Source: Bordetella genomosp. 9 (lineage in GTDB: Bacteria; Pseudomonadota; Gammaproteobacteria; Burkholderiales; Burkholderiaceae_B). Taken from it: a stretch of DNA of 64,000 nucleotides. Shown in pieces: positions 50,721 to 60,160 of this stretch (position 1 is its first letter; the number at the start of each line of letters is the position of its first letter). The stretch lies in the NCBI RefSeq assembly GCF_002119725.1, contig NZ_CP021109.1, forward strand, positions 1,178,001-1,242,000, written 5' to 3'. The notes beneath the pieces were generated by a model that saw nothing but the letters and a program-made list of their open reading frames with translations, was not told the origin of the DNA and made no database searches. The translations under genes and the position numbers were made by a program.

Positions 50721-52055
50721 ATGCATTTTGCGCCTCCACGTACTCATACGCGCGTTTCCAGGCCGCTGGGCGCCGCGATTGTCGCAGCGCTGTTGCTGGC
50801 GGGCTGCGGGGAAAAACCGCAGATGAATCCTGGCCCGCCCCAGGTCAGCGTCATCACCGTCCAGCCAGAGCGCACGCCGCGCGTGGCCGATCTTCCCGGC
50901 CGTGTCGACGCCGTGCGGGAAGCCGAAATCCGCGCGCGCGTGACGGGGATCGTGCAGAAAATCGTTTTCCAGCAGGGCGGCGACGTCAAGGAAAACGACC
51001 TGCTGTTCAAGATCGATCCGGCCCAATACAAGGCCGCATACGATCAGGCCGCCGCGCAGTTGAAACAGTCGCAGGCCGACCTGTACAGCGCCAAGGCGCT
51101 TGCCGACCGTTATGCGCCGCTGGTCAAGGCCAACGCAGTCAGCAAACAGGAATACGACAATGCGGTCGCCAGCTACCGGCAGGCAGACGCCGCGGTGGCC
51201 GCGGCGAAGGCGAATCTCCAGAATGCCGCTATCAACCTCGGCTATACCAATGTCACCTCCCCCATCAAGGGACGCATCGGCAAGCCCCTGGTGACGGAAG
51301 GCGCCCTGGTGGAAGCATCGTCGGCGACCCAGATGGCGCTGGTGCAGCAGCTGGATCCCATTTACGTGGACTTCACCCAGTCGACCTCCGATCTGGCGGC
51401 GCTGCGCAAGGCCTTCAATGCGGGCCAGCTGCAGAAAGTCGGCAACGACGCGGCGCTGGCCAAGGTCGTCCTGGAGGACGGCTCCGAGTACCAGCATGCC
51501 GGCAAGCTGCTTTTCACCGGCATCACGGTGGATCCCACGACGGGCCAGGTGAACCTGCGCGCCGAATTCCCGAACCCGGACCAGGTGTTGTTGCCCGGCA
51601 TGTACGTGCGGGTGCGCCTGACGCAGGGCATCAGCGACCAGGCGCTGCTCGTGCCGCAGCAGGCCTTGCAGCGGACGCCCGACGGCATGCAGAGCCTGAT
51701 GCTGGTCAAGGACGGCAAGATCGATCAGGTCACGGTGACGACCGGCGAAGCGATCAACGGCCGCTGGATCGTCACGAGCGGCCTGAAGGCCGGCGATGTG
51801 GTAGTCGTGGAAGGCTTCCAGAAGGTGCGGCCCGGGGCGCCCGTGCAAGTATCGCAATGGGCGCCTGGCAAGGGCAATGCCGCGGCCGGGCAGGGCGCGG
51901 CGCAGCCGGGCCAGGGCGGGCAATCCGGCCAGCAGGGCGCGCCAGCAGCTGGCCAGCAAGGCCAGCCCGGCGGCCAGCAAGGCCAGGGCGCGCAGTCCGG
52001 CCAGCAAGGCGCGCCCGCGCAGCCCGCCCAGCCGTCCTCCGCGCAGAAGTCGTAA
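50721..52055 (+). CDS. RND efflux periplasmic adaptor (AcrA/MexA family lipoprotein)
   Basis: This 444-residue adaptor joins the RND pump to the outer-membrane channel. The lipobox LLLAGC puts acylated Cys at residue 29, then an HlyD/biotinyl-lipoyl domain with GDVKENDLLFKIDP, an alpha-hairpin and a beta-barrel (PIKGRIGKPLVTEGALV). The last ~60 residues are a Gly/Gln/Pro/Ala tail not present in AcrA, with repeats such as GQQGAP. Start at 50721 places the lipobox correctly; longer in-frame starts do not. Confidence 0.92.
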   Translation: MHFAPPRTHTRVSRPLGAAIVAALLLAGCGEKPQMNPGPPQVSVITVQPERTPRVADLPGRVDAVREAEIRARVTGIVQKIVFQQGGDVKENDLLFKIDPAQYKAAYDQAAAQLKQSQADLYSAKALADRYAPLVKANAVSKQEYDNAVASYRQADAAVAAAKANLQNAAINLGYTNVTSPIKGRIGKPLVTEGALVEASSATQMALVQQLDPIYVDFTQSTSDLAALRKAFNAGQLQKVGNDAALAKVVLEDGSEYQHAGKLLFTGITVDPTTGQVNLRAEFPNPDQVLLPGMYVRVRLTQGISDQALLVPQQALQRTPDGMQSLMLVKDGKIDQVTVTTGEAINGRWIVTSGLKAGDVVVVEGFQKVRPGAPVQVSQWAPGKGNAAAGQGAAQPGQGGQSGQQGAPAAGQQGQPGGQQGQGAQSGQQGAPAQPAQPSSAQKS

Positions 52056-52124
52056 AGGGCCCGGCGCCCCGCCGCCGGGCGCCGCTCACCCGTTTCCCGC
52101 GCATAGTCTTCAGGGTCAGCCCTC

Positions 52125-55100
52125 ATGCCGCAATTTTTCATCGATAGACCGATCTTTGCCTGGGTGGTCGCGCTGTTCATCCTCCTGGCGGGGATGCTGG
52201 CCATTTCCAGAATGCCGGTGTCGCAGTATCCCAACGTCGCGCCGCCCGCCATCGAGATCACCGCGACCTATCCTGGCGCGTCCGCCAAGGAAGTGGCCGA
52301 TTCGGTGACCAGCCTCATCGAAGACCAGCTCAACGGCGCCAAGGGGCTGCTGTATTACGAGTCGGTCAGCGATTCCAACGGCCAGTCCACCATCACCGCC
52401 ACCTTCGCGCCGGGGCGCGACCCCGATCTGGCGCAGGTGGACGTGCAGAACCGCGTGGCGAACGTCACGGCGCAGCTGCCCGCCGCCGTTGCCCAGCAGG
52501 GGCTGCAATTCCAGCAGACCAGCGCCGGCTTTCTGATGATCGTCACGGTGTCGTCCACGGACGGCTCGATGGACCAGACGGCGCTTGCCGACTACGTCAC
52601 CCGCAATATCAAGAACCCCGTGTCGCGGGTGCCCGGCGTCGGCCAGTTCCAGCTGTTCGCCGCGCCGCGCGCCATGCGGATCTGGGTCGATCCGCAGAAA
52701 CTGGTGGGCTACGGCTTGAGCATGGCGGAAGTCAATCAGGCCATCGCGCAGCAGAACGTGCTGATCTCCGGGGGCAATATGGGCGGCCCGCCCAACCCCG
52801 CGGACCAGCGCACCACAGCCACCGTGGTGGCGAACGGGCAGCTGGCCACCGTCGAGGGATTCGGCAACATCATCCTGCGCGCCAATACCGACGGTTCGCT
52901 GGTGCGCGCCCGTGACGTCGCGCGCGTGGAAATCGGCGCTGACAACTACTTTTTCGGCGCGCGGCTCAATGGCAAGCCGACCGCCGCCTTCGCGATCATC
53001 CTGTCGCCGGACGCCAATGCCCTGGCGACGGCGAAGGGCGTGCGCGAGCAGATGGCCCAGTTGGCCCGGTATTTCCCGGCCAACATCAAGTACGACATTC
53101 CGTACGACACCGCGCCTTACGTCGAAGTCTCCATCCGCGACGTGGTCAAGACCCTGCTCGAGGCCATGGTTCTGGTGTTCCTGGTGATGTTTCTGTTCCT
53201 GCAGAACGTGCGGTACACCATCATTCCCGCGCTGGTCGTGCCGGTGGCCATGATGGGCGCCTTCGCCGTGATGCTGGCGCTCGGCTTTTCCATCAACGTG
53301 CTGACCATGTTCGCCATGGTGCTTGCCATCGGGATCCTGGTGGACGATGCCATCGTGGTGGTGGAAAACGTCGAACGGATCATGGCGACCGAACGGTTGT
53401 CGCCGAAGGAGGCCACCGCGCGCGCGATGCCGCAGATCACCGGCGCAATCATGGGGATCACGCTGGTGCTCGTCAGCGTATTCCTGCCATTGGCGTTCAT
53501 GGGCGGGTCGGTGGGCGTGATCTACCGCCAGTTCGCGGTCGCCATGGCGGTGTCGATTTTCTTTTCCGCCTTCCTGGCGCTGAGCTTCACACCGGCCTTG
53601 TGCGCCACCATCCTCAAGCCCGTGCCGGCCGATCGCCATCAGGAACGGCGCGGCTTCTTCGGTTGGTTCAACCGCCGCTTCGATAGCGGCACGAACCGCT
53701 ATCAGAACTGGGTCGCGCGCATCCTGCATAAAGGCGGCCGGATGATGCTGATCTACCTGCTGCTGGTGCTGCTGCTCGGCTGGCTGTACCTGCGCATGCC
53801 GTCGTCCTTCCTGCCCGAGGAAGACCAGGGTTATGTCATCAGCAACATCGAGCTGCCTTCGGGCTCCAGCGCCAACCGGGCGGTGGACGTGCTGGAGCAG
53901 GTGGAAAAGTACTTCCTGAGCCAGCCCCAGGTGGAGAACATCATTGCCGTGCAGGGTTTCAGCTTCAACGGCAACGGCCTGAACGCCGCCATCGCGTTCA
54001 CCACCCTGAAGGACTTCGACGAACGCAAGGGCCAGGGCGATTCCGCCCAGGCGGTGGCGTTCGGCGCCCTCAACAAGCTGCTCATGGGCATTCACGACGC
54101 CATGGTGTTCACGGTCGTGCCGCCGGCCATTTCGTCGCTGGGCAACGCGACCGGTTTCGACTTCCGCCTGCAGGACCGCGCCGGCGCCGGAACCGAAGCC
54201 CTGGGCGCGGCCACCGCGCAGTTGATGGGCCTTGCCATGAAAAGCCCGGTTTTGTCGCAGGTGCGGATCTCCGGTCTGGGTCCGAGCGCGCAGTTGACGC
54301 TGACCATCGACCGCGCCAAGGCGGCCGCGCTGGGCGTCAATTTCGACGAGGCGGCCACGCTGGTATCCACCGCCGTGGGCAGTGCGCTGATCAACAAGTT
54401 CCCCAATTTCGGCCGCATGCAGAACGTGTGGGTGCAGGCTGACGCGCCTTACCGCATGCAGGTCGAGGACGTCCTCAAGCTCAATGCCCGCAACGCCAGC
54501 GGCGGCATGGTGCCGCTGTCCAGCTTCGTGACCGCGAAGTGGGGGCAGGGGCCGGTGCAGATCGTGCGCTACAACAGCTACGAATCCGTGCGCATCGCCG
54601 GCGATGCGGCGCCCGGCCATACCAGCGGCGAAGCCATTCAGGAGATGGAGCGCCTGATGGGCCAATTGCCGGCGGGCTTCGGCTACGAATGGAGCGGCTT
54701 GTCCTACCAGGAACTGGAGGCTTCCGGACAAGCGCCGATCCTGATGGGGCTGTCGCTGCTGGTGGTGTTCCTGGTGCTGGCGGCGCTGTACGAAAGCTGG
54801 GCCATTCCCCTTTCCGTGATGCTGGTGGTGCCGCTGGGCATGCTGGGCGCGGTCGCGCTGGTCGGCCTGATGGGCATGTCCAACGACGTGTACTTCCAGG
54901 TTGGCATGGTGACCGTGATCGGTCTGGCCGCGAAGAACGCGATCCTGATCGTGGAATTTGCCAAGGACCAGTATGCCCGCGGCTCGGGCCTTTACGAGGC
55001 GGCGGTGGAGGCCGCGCGGCTGCGCTTCCGTCCCATCCTGATGACGTCGCTGGCGTTCATCCTGGGCGTCGTCCCCTTGGCGATCGCCACCGGCGCGGGC

Positions 55101-55328
55101 GCCGCGAGCCAGCGCGCCGTCGGTCTGGGCGTGTTGGGCGGGATGCTGGCGGCTACGCCTTTCGCGGTGATTTTCGTGCCGACCTTCTTCGTCGTGGTGC
55201 TGGGACTATTCAAGACCAAACCGCGCCTGCTGGGCGCCGAAGCCAAGGAGTTCGAGGCGCAGCAGGCAGCCCGGAACCGGACTGGCGGGCCGGCCGCGCC
55301 GGCCTCCGAGGGACAGGAGGGGCAATGA
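52125..55328 (+). CDS. RND efflux inner-membrane transporter (AcrB/MexB family)
   Basis: This 1067-residue proton/drug antiporter starts MPQFFIDRPIFAWVVALFILLAG. The TM4 proton-relay Asp407-Asp408 (GILVDDAIVVVEN) sits at the same position as in AcrB. Large periplasmic loops lie between TM1-2 and TM7-8, with 12 helices. It follows the adaptor by 69 bases and overlaps the channel gene start. The pair with the adaptor is the Hydrophobe/Amphiphile Efflux-1 type, likely multidrug. Confidence 0.95.
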   Translation: MPQFFIDRPIFAWVVALFILLAGMLAISRMPVSQYPNVAPPAIEITATYPGASAKEVADSVTSLIEDQLNGAKGLLYYESVSDSNGQSTITATFAPGRDPDLAQVDVQNRVANVTAQLPAAVAQQGLQFQQTSAGFLMIVTVSSTDGSMDQTALADYVTRNIKNPVSRVPGVGQFQLFAAPRAMRIWVDPQKLVGYGLSMAEVNQAIAQQNVLISGGNMGGPPNPADQRTTATVVANGQLATVEGFGNIILRANTDGSLVRARDVARVEIGADNYFFGARLNGKPTAAFAIILSPDANALATAKGVREQMAQLARYFPANIKYDIPYDTAPYVEVSIRDVVKTLLEAMVLVFLVMFLFLQNVRYTIIPALVVPVAMMGAFAVMLALGFSINVLTMFAMVLAIGILVDDAIVVVENVERIMATERLSPKEATARAMPQITGAIMGITLVLVSVFLPLAFMGGSVGVIYRQFAVAMAVSIFFSAFLALSFTPALCATILKPVPADRHQERRGFFGWFNRRFDSGTNRYQNWVARILHKGGRMMLIYLLLVLLLGWLYLRMPSSFLPEEDQGYVISNIELPSGSSANRAVDVLEQVEKYFLSQPQVENIIAVQGFSFNGNGLNAAIAFTTLKDFDERKGQGDSAQAVAFGALNKLLMGIHDAMVFTVVPPAISSLGNATGFDFRLQDRAGAGTEALGAATAQLMGLAMKSPVLSQVRISGLGPSAQLTLTIDRAKAAALGVNFDEAATLVSTAVGSALINKFPNFGRMQNVWVQADAPYRMQVEDVLKLNARNASGGMVPLSSFVTAKWGQGPVQIVRYNSYESVRIAGDAAPGHTSGEAIQEMERLMGQLPAGFGYEWSGLSYQELEASGQAPILMGLSLLVVFLVLAALYESWAIPLSVMLVVPLGMLGAVALVGLMGMSNDVYFQVGMVTVIGLAAKNAILIVEFAKDQYARGSGLYEAAVEAARLRFRPILMTSLAFILGVVPLAIATGAGAASQRAVGLGVLGGMLAATPFAVIFVPTFFVVVLGLFKTKPRLLGAEAKEFEAQQAARNRTGGPAAPASEGQEGQ

Positions 55329-56863
55329 TGATCGCCCGCACCACAATCAATGGCAGGGGCCGGATGCTCCTGAGCGCGACGGTGGCGGCCGCGTTGGCCG
55401 GCTGCAGCCTGGCGCCGAAGTATGAGCGGCCCGCCGCGCCCATTCAGGCGGACTGGCCCGACCAGCCCAGGATCGTCTATAGCGGTTACGACAAGGCCGC
55501 CACGGCCGGTACGCAGCCGGCCGGCGCGATGACGTCGACGGGCGGCGTCGCGGCTGCCGATATCGGCTGGCGCGATTTCTTCCGCGATCCCCGCCTGCAG
55601 GCCCTGATCTCGCTTTCGCTGGCCAACAACCGAGACCTTCGCGTCGCCGTCCAACGCGTCGAAGAGGCGCGCGGACTGTGGGGCGAGCAGCGCGGCCAGC
55701 TCTGGCCCAGTATCGGCGCTGGAATCCAGGGCACGCGCCAGCGCCTGCCGCGCGATATGCGCGTGGGCGGACCGGATTCCCCTTCGATCAGCAGCCAGTA
55801 CCAGGCCGGACTGGGCCTGACGACGTTCGAGATCGACCTGTTCGGCCGGCTCCGCAGCCTGTCCGAGGCGGCGTATCAGCAGTTCCTCGCCACGGAGCAG
55901 GCGCGCCGCAGCGTGCAGATTTCGCTGATCGGCGAGGTGGCGCAGGCGTACCTGAACCTGCGCGCCGCCGAGGTGCAGCTGGACCTTACCCGTAAAACGC
56001 TGGAGTCCCGGCAGGCGTCGTATGACCTGGTCAGGCGGCGTTTCGAAGGGGGCGTGTCGTCTGAATTGGATCTGAACCAATCCAAGTCGCTGCTCGATAC
56101 GGCGTCGGCCGACCTGGCGCAATTGGCGCGTACGCAATCGCAGGCCATCAACGCGCTGGTCCTGCTGGTGGGCGCGCCATTGCCGCCCGACCTGCCGCCA
56201 CCCGCACCGTTCGATGCATCGCAGGTCCTCGCATCCATTCCCCCCGGCTTGCCGTCCGACCTGCTGGAACGCCGGCCCGACATTCTTTCGGCCGAAAACA
56301 GCCTGCGTGCCGCCAACGCCAATATCGGCGCGGCCCGCGCGGCGTTCTTTCCGACCATCTCGCTGACGGGCCTGCTCGGCGTCGCCAGTCCGTCCCTGTC
56401 GGACCTGTTCAAGGGCGGCAACGGGTTCTGGAGTTTCTCGCCGTCGATCACCACGCCGATCTTTGCCGGGGGCAGTATCCAGGCCGGGTTGGACGTGGCG
56501 CGCGCGCGCGACAACATCGCCGTGGCGCAATACGAAAAAGCGATCCAGCAGGCATTCCAGGAGGTGTCGGACGCGCTGGCGGGCGAAGCCACGTACGGGG
56601 CGCAATTGCAGGCGTTGCGGGCGCTGGAGGCATCGTCGGCGCGCTCGCTGGAGCTGTCCAACATGCGCTATAGCGGCGGCGTAGACAGCTACCTGCAGGT
56701 GCAGAACGCCCAGGTCACCTACTTCGACGCTCAGTTGACGCTGGTTCAGACCGGGCTGGCATCGCTGCTGAACCGTGTGCAGTTGTACAAAGCGCTGGGC
56801 GGGGGCTGGGAAGAGACCACCGTGACGAAACAGGCTCAGGCGGATAACGCGTCGCGCAACTGA
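55325..56863 (+). CDS. Outer-membrane efflux channel, OprM/NodT-type lipoprotein
   Basis: This 512-residue channel has a lipobox LAGCS placing acylated Cys at residue 27 and the OMF repeat structure (LANNRDLRVAVQRVEEARG, then SELDLNQSKSLLDTA and the second copy with RRPDILSAENSLRAANANIGAARAAFFP). It completes the tripartite pump. The ATG at 55325 overlaps the transporter stop (ATGATG), with AGGAGGGG upstream. Confidence 0.93.
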   Translation: MMIARTTINGRGRMLLSATVAAALAGCSLAPKYERPAAPIQADWPDQPRIVYSGYDKAATAGTQPAGAMTSTGGVAAADIGWRDFFRDPRLQALISLSLANNRDLRVAVQRVEEARGLWGEQRGQLWPSIGAGIQGTRQRLPRDMRVGGPDSPSISSQYQAGLGLTTFEIDLFGRLRSLSEAAYQQFLATEQARRSVQISLIGEVAQAYLNLRAAEVQLDLTRKTLESRQASYDLVRRRFEGGVSSELDLNQSKSLLDTASADLAQLARTQSQAINALVLLVGAPLPPDLPPPAPFDASQVLASIPPGLPSDLLERRPDILSAENSLRAANANIGAARAAFFPTISLTGLLGVASPSLSDLFKGGNGFWSFSPSITTPIFAGGSIQAGLDVARARDNIAVAQYEKAIQQAFQEVSDALAGEATYGAQLQALRALEASSARSLELSNMRYSGGVDSYLQVQNAQVTYFDAQLTLVQTGLASLLNRVQLYKALGGGWEETTVTKQAQADNASRN

Positions 56864-57091
56864 GCCAAGCGGTGAGCGCTCTGCGCGCTTTCCGGCGATG
56901 CCGGGTGCGGTGGGGCGCGAATTCGCCTCGCTTCTCCAGGATTCCGGTTCCCGCGCAGGGCTGCCCGACGGCCCGGCGGGGCGGGCAACGGAACACAATT
57001 TGCTGCTTCAGACGGATTGCGCGGCCGCGCCGAGGCCGCGCGTACGTTTGTCCGCATCGCCGGATGGCGATGCCAGCGCCGAGGTGTTCCG

Positions 57092-58495
57092 ATGCCAGAT
57101 ACCCCCGCACTGCTGCGCGAACGTCCGCAGCCAATCGACTCGCAGCCTCCTGGCCCGCGGCCGTCCGCCGGGGTGCCGCTGCAGGAAGGCGCCACCACCG
57201 CGCCGCACCGCGTCGTCATCGTCGGTGGCGGCGCCGGCGGCCTGGAGCTGGCCACCGAACTGGGCCGGCGTCACGGCAGCCGCCATGTCACGCTGATCGA
57301 CAGCCGGATGCTCCATATCTGGAAGCCGACCCTGCACGAGGCGGCTGCCGGCACCGTCGATGTCCAGCAGGAAGGGCTGTCGTACCTGATGCTGGCAAGC
57401 CTGTCGCACTTCAACTTCGTCCTGGGCCCGATGCAGGCGGTCGACCGCGCCCGCCGTATCGTGCGCGTGGGCGCCGTAACGGGACCGACCGGCGAAGCGC
57501 TGCTGCCGGAACGGGATATCCCCTACGACACCCTGGTCATCGCGGTGGGCAGCACGTCGAATTTTTTCGGTACACCGGGCGCCAAGGAATTCGCCATTAC
57601 GCTCGATACGCCCGAGTCCGCCGAGCAGTTCCGCCTGACGATGCTCCAGGCGATGGTGAAAGTGGATCAGGCCAAGGCGCACGACCCGCAAGCGCGCCTG
57701 AATATCGCCATCGTGGGCGGCGGCGCCACGGGCGTCGAGCTGGCCGCCGAGCTGCACGAGGCGAGCCGGCTGGTGGCGGCGTACGGTCTGCCGCATTTCG
57801 ATCCGCGCCGCGATCTCAATATCCGCATCATCGAGGGCGCGCCGCGGATTCTGGCCGCCTTGCCCGAAAAGCTTGCGCGTGCGGCCCAGCGGCGGCTGGA
57901 AAGCCTTGGGATCGAGGTGGAAAGCGGCTGCCTCGTCTCGCAAGTGACTGCCGATGCGGTGCACACCAAGGACGGCAGGATATTCCCGGCCAACCTTTGC
58001 ATGTGGGCGGCGGGCATCAAGGGGCCCGACGTACTCGGCACGCTGGATCTGCCCCGCAACCGCTCCGGACAACTGGAAGTGGACGCATGCCTGCAGACCG
58101 AGGATCCCCACATCCTGGCCTTCGGCGATTGCGCGGCGGCGCCTCGGCCGAGCGGCGGCGTCGTGCCGGCCCGCGCACAGGCCGCCCACCAGGAGGCGGC
58201 GTATCTGCGCCGGCGTCTGAGCGCGCGCATTGCCGGCCGCTCCGAGCCGTCAGCGCCTTTCACCTACAAGGACCATGGTTCGCTGGTCTCGCTGGGACGC
58301 GAGCGGGGTGTAGGCAGCCTGATGGGCGCGCTGATGGGGCGCGGTTTCTTCGTCAGCGGCACAATCGCGCGCTGGATGTATGCCAGCCTGCACCTGATGC
58401 ATCACCGTACCGTGCTCGGCTTGTCGCGCACGATCTCGCTTGCGTTGGCGCGCCTGCTGACGCGCCGCTCGCATCCGCGCGTCAAACTGCATTGA
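57092..58495 (+). CDS. Type II NADH dehydrogenase-like FAD oxidoreductase
   Basis: This 467-residue monotopic flavoprotein has the FAD GxGxxG in VVIVGGGAGG (45-50), a second nucleotide site near 205-220 (IAIVGGGATGVELAAEL), and the QAAHQEA region near the end. NDH-2 transfers electrons from NADH to quinone without proton pumping. The first 40 residues form a Pro-rich extension. GAGG precedes the ATG at 57092. A role with the CIO-type oxidase is plausible but not demonstrated. Confidence 0.85.
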   Translation: MPDTPALLRERPQPIDSQPPGPRPSAGVPLQEGATTAPHRVVIVGGGAGGLELATELGRRHGSRHVTLIDSRMLHIWKPTLHEAAAGTVDVQQEGLSYLMLASLSHFNFVLGPMQAVDRARRIVRVGAVTGPTGEALLPERDIPYDTLVIAVGSTSNFFGTPGAKEFAITLDTPESAEQFRLTMLQAMVKVDQAKAHDPQARLNIAIVGGGATGVELAAELHEASRLVAAYGLPHFDPRRDLNIRIIEGAPRILAALPEKLARAAQRRLESLGIEVESGCLVSQVTADAVHTKDGRIFPANLCMWAAGIKGPDVLGTLDLPRNRSGQLEVDACLQTEDPHILAFGDCAAAPRPSGGVVPARAQAAHQEAAYLRRRLSARIAGRSEPSAPFTYKDHGSLVSLGRERGVGSLMGALMGRGFFVSGTIARWMYASLHLMHHRTVLGLSRTISLALARLLTRRSHPRVKLH

Positions 58496-58525
58496 CGGGC
58501 CAACCCAGACCCACAGGGGATCATC

Positions 58526-58861
58526 ATGGAAACGATCGCGATCCTTCGATTCGAAACGTACGAAGACGCCATGAATGCCCGCGATGCCGTGTCGCACCGC
58601 CATTCCGCCGATCTGAGCGCCGCGCGCGTGGATCTGCGCGACGACGAGGCTGGCCCGACGCAGGGCAACTTCGTCACGGGCAACAAATTGCACGACGGCA
58701 AGCAGACCGGGCAGTACGCCGAACAGTTCAAGAACCCCTGCGTTCAGGGACCCGTTGTCGTCATCGCCGAATGCCACAATGCCGAGGCGGCGGCGCGCGT
58801 CACGGAGTTTCTTGCCGCGCTCGGCGGCCGGGAAGTTCAGGCCCCCTCCGCGCCGCAATAG
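58526..58861 (+). CDS. Small soluble protein, general-stress-like
   Basis: This 111-residue protein (METIAILRFETYEDAMNARDAV...) looks like a ferredoxin-like alpha/beta fold (beta-alpha-beta at both ends, AECHNAEAAARVTEFLAALGG near the C-terminus). Similar YflT-type stress proteins exist, but the assignment is uncertain. GGGG followed by ATCATC precedes the ATG. It follows the NDH-2 gene by 30 bases and could be co-transcribed. Confidence 0.6.
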   Translation: METIAILRFETYEDAMNARDAVSHRHSADLSAARVDLRDDEAGPTQGNFVTGNKLHDGKQTGQYAEQFKNPCVQGPVVVIAECHNAEAAARVTEFLAALGGREVQAPSAPQ

Positions 58862-58898
58862 GGGCGCCGCATCGCGGTATGGCTCTTGCAGTCTCCAA

Positions 58899-58922
58899 GG
58901 CGCCGCCGCCTTGCGCGGCGCC
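58899..58922. repeat. GC hairpin between two small genes
   Basis: GGCGCCGC (58899-58906) and GCGGCGCC (58915-58922) pair around an 8-base loop, 19 bases before the next start codon and near its GGAGG ribosome site. It may limit translation of the downstream small protein. No T-run. Confidence 0.35.
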
Positions 58923-58941
58923 ATTCGCACAGGAGGCTTGA

Positions 58942-59154
58942 ATGACTGAGAAGAATCCGAACGCACCGCAGACCGAAAACCTGCCGTCTTCCGGCGCCGG
59001 CGCGCATCGCAAATCGCCGGACGAACCGATCCGCAGCCGCAGCGCGGACCCAGGCCAGAGCAGCTATGGCGGATTTTCTGGCGAGGACCCTTCGCGCCAG
59101 GCCCAGGATCTGGAAGGAACCGGCGAGGACGCCGTCCGCAAGCCGGGCAAGTAG
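58942..59154 (+). CDS. Small disordered hydrophilic protein
   Basis: This 70-residue protein (MTEKNPNAPQTENLPSSGAG...) is rich in Ser, Gly, Pro, Asp and Arg, with no hydrophobic core. AGGAGG lies 6 bases before the ATG. Composition resembles hydrophilin-like stress peptides. No family is recognised. Confidence 0.55.
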   Translation: MTEKNPNAPQTENLPSSGAGAHRKSPDEPIRSRSADPGQSSYGGFSGEDPSRQAQDLEGTGEDAVRKPGK

Positions 59155-59676
59155 GTCCGTCGCGCGTCCGCGGCGAATCGCGAGCAGGAAATAAAAAAGA
59201 GGCCACGGCGGTTGCGGTGGCCCCAAAGCTCGTGTGCGGGTCTACGACGTACCAGCCGCATGTGAATACAGCCAGTTCGACCCGCTGAAAAAATTAACAT
59301 CGCGACAAGTCCGTCTCGTGGCGAAGCTGCGACGGTTGGTAACAGCTTGCTGCCGGGCGGTCCTGCCCTGCGGTTTTACGGCCAAATCTCCGCGTCAGGC
59401 GAGTTCTGACCAGACAGCTTCGCCGTCGCGGCGCGCGCTGCTGTGCAATACATGGAAAGTAACGATACGGCGCCCCCGCGGGCGGCCGCGACGCGCCCGT
59501 AATGCGTACAAACGCGGTAAGGGGTGCCGATCCTTGAAGTGGGCCTTCGCTCCTGCGATTGGCCTTGAATTGAGCGGCTGCCGTGGGGCGAGCGGCATCT
59601 CGGGACTATCCCCTAGGTTCTACTCATTGGGCACGGGCGTTGCCATCTTCGTGCTACTTACCAATGGGGGCGCACG
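59155..59676. other. Non-coding gap between small stress-type genes
   Basis: In 520 bases no gene is supported. A leftward intrinsic terminator at 59191-59222 opens toward this gap, implying a minus-strand transcript that starts within it. A CCCCTAG half-site at 59610-59616 precedes the KGG-type gene. Several short ORFs lack ribosome sites. Confidence 0.5.
59191..59222 (-). terminator. Intrinsic terminator, leftward
   Basis: GGCCAC (59201-59206) and GTGGCC (59217-59222) form the stem; on the minus strand CTCTTTTTTATTT follows. No gene on that strand feeds into it, so it probably ends a non-coding or very small transcript starting to its right. It may also act weakly on the plus-strand gene ending at 59154. 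Confidence 0.6.
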
Positions 59677-59955
59677 ATGATTGACGAACGCAAAGGTGGC
59701 CGCAAGCCAAGGGGCTTTGCCGCGATGGATCCCGAGCTGCTGCGCGGGATCGCGGCACAAGGAGGCCGCGCCGCGCATGCCATGGGAAAGGCCCATCGAT
59801 TCGATTCGCAGGAAGCCAAGCTCGCCGCGGCGAAACGGCACGCCACGAAATCGGCGAAGCCGCACGCCGAGGCAGGCGCACACGCGGATCGAGCCGAGAC
59901 GGCAGACGCCGCGCCCAGTGAAACAACGCCGGCCGGCGCGGAATCGAAGTCCTGA
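59677..59955 (+). CDS. KGG-type stress-induced small protein
   Basis: This 92-residue hydrophilic protein has an N-terminal KGGRKPRGFAAMDPELLRGIA with IAAQGGRAAHAMGKAHRF, the Gly-Gly-rich KGG pattern of stress-induced GsiB-like proteins, followed by an Ala/Lys/Glu-rich disordered tail. Such proteins are usually under general-stress control. It is preceded by a CCCCTAG motif about 60 bases upstream. Confidence 0.7.
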   Translation: MIDERKGGRKPRGFAAMDPELLRGIAAQGGRAAHAMGKAHRFDSQEAKLAAAKRHATKSAKPHAEAGAHADRAETADAAPSETTPAGAESKS

Positions 59956-60160
59956 CAACAAAGGCAGGCTGCGGCCCGCTTTGGATTGGGACCGTTGGTG
60001 CGGTTGAGGCAGCCACGCCTGCATCACACGTCCTAGCGCTTTGCGCCGAAGCCGTTGAGCCTAGGAGCGATGGCCGTCTATTTTCGCAGGCCGCTCACGC
60101 CCAAACTTCTCGTCGACCCGGCTTCCATGCACGCCCGGGCCAAATCGACGGGAGAGCACG
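59956..60160. other. Short intergenic region, no gene seen
   Basis: Two hundred bases between the KGG-type gene and the next small gene hold no supported ORF or clear signal. A GAGAGCACG stretch just before 60161 serves as the ribosome region of the next gene. Confidence 0.4.

Noticed and set aside
52116-54731. 871-codon minus-strand frame across the RND transporter
   Set aside because: His/Arg/Gln-rich shadow; the plus strand encodes an intact AcrB-type protein with Asp407-Asp408.
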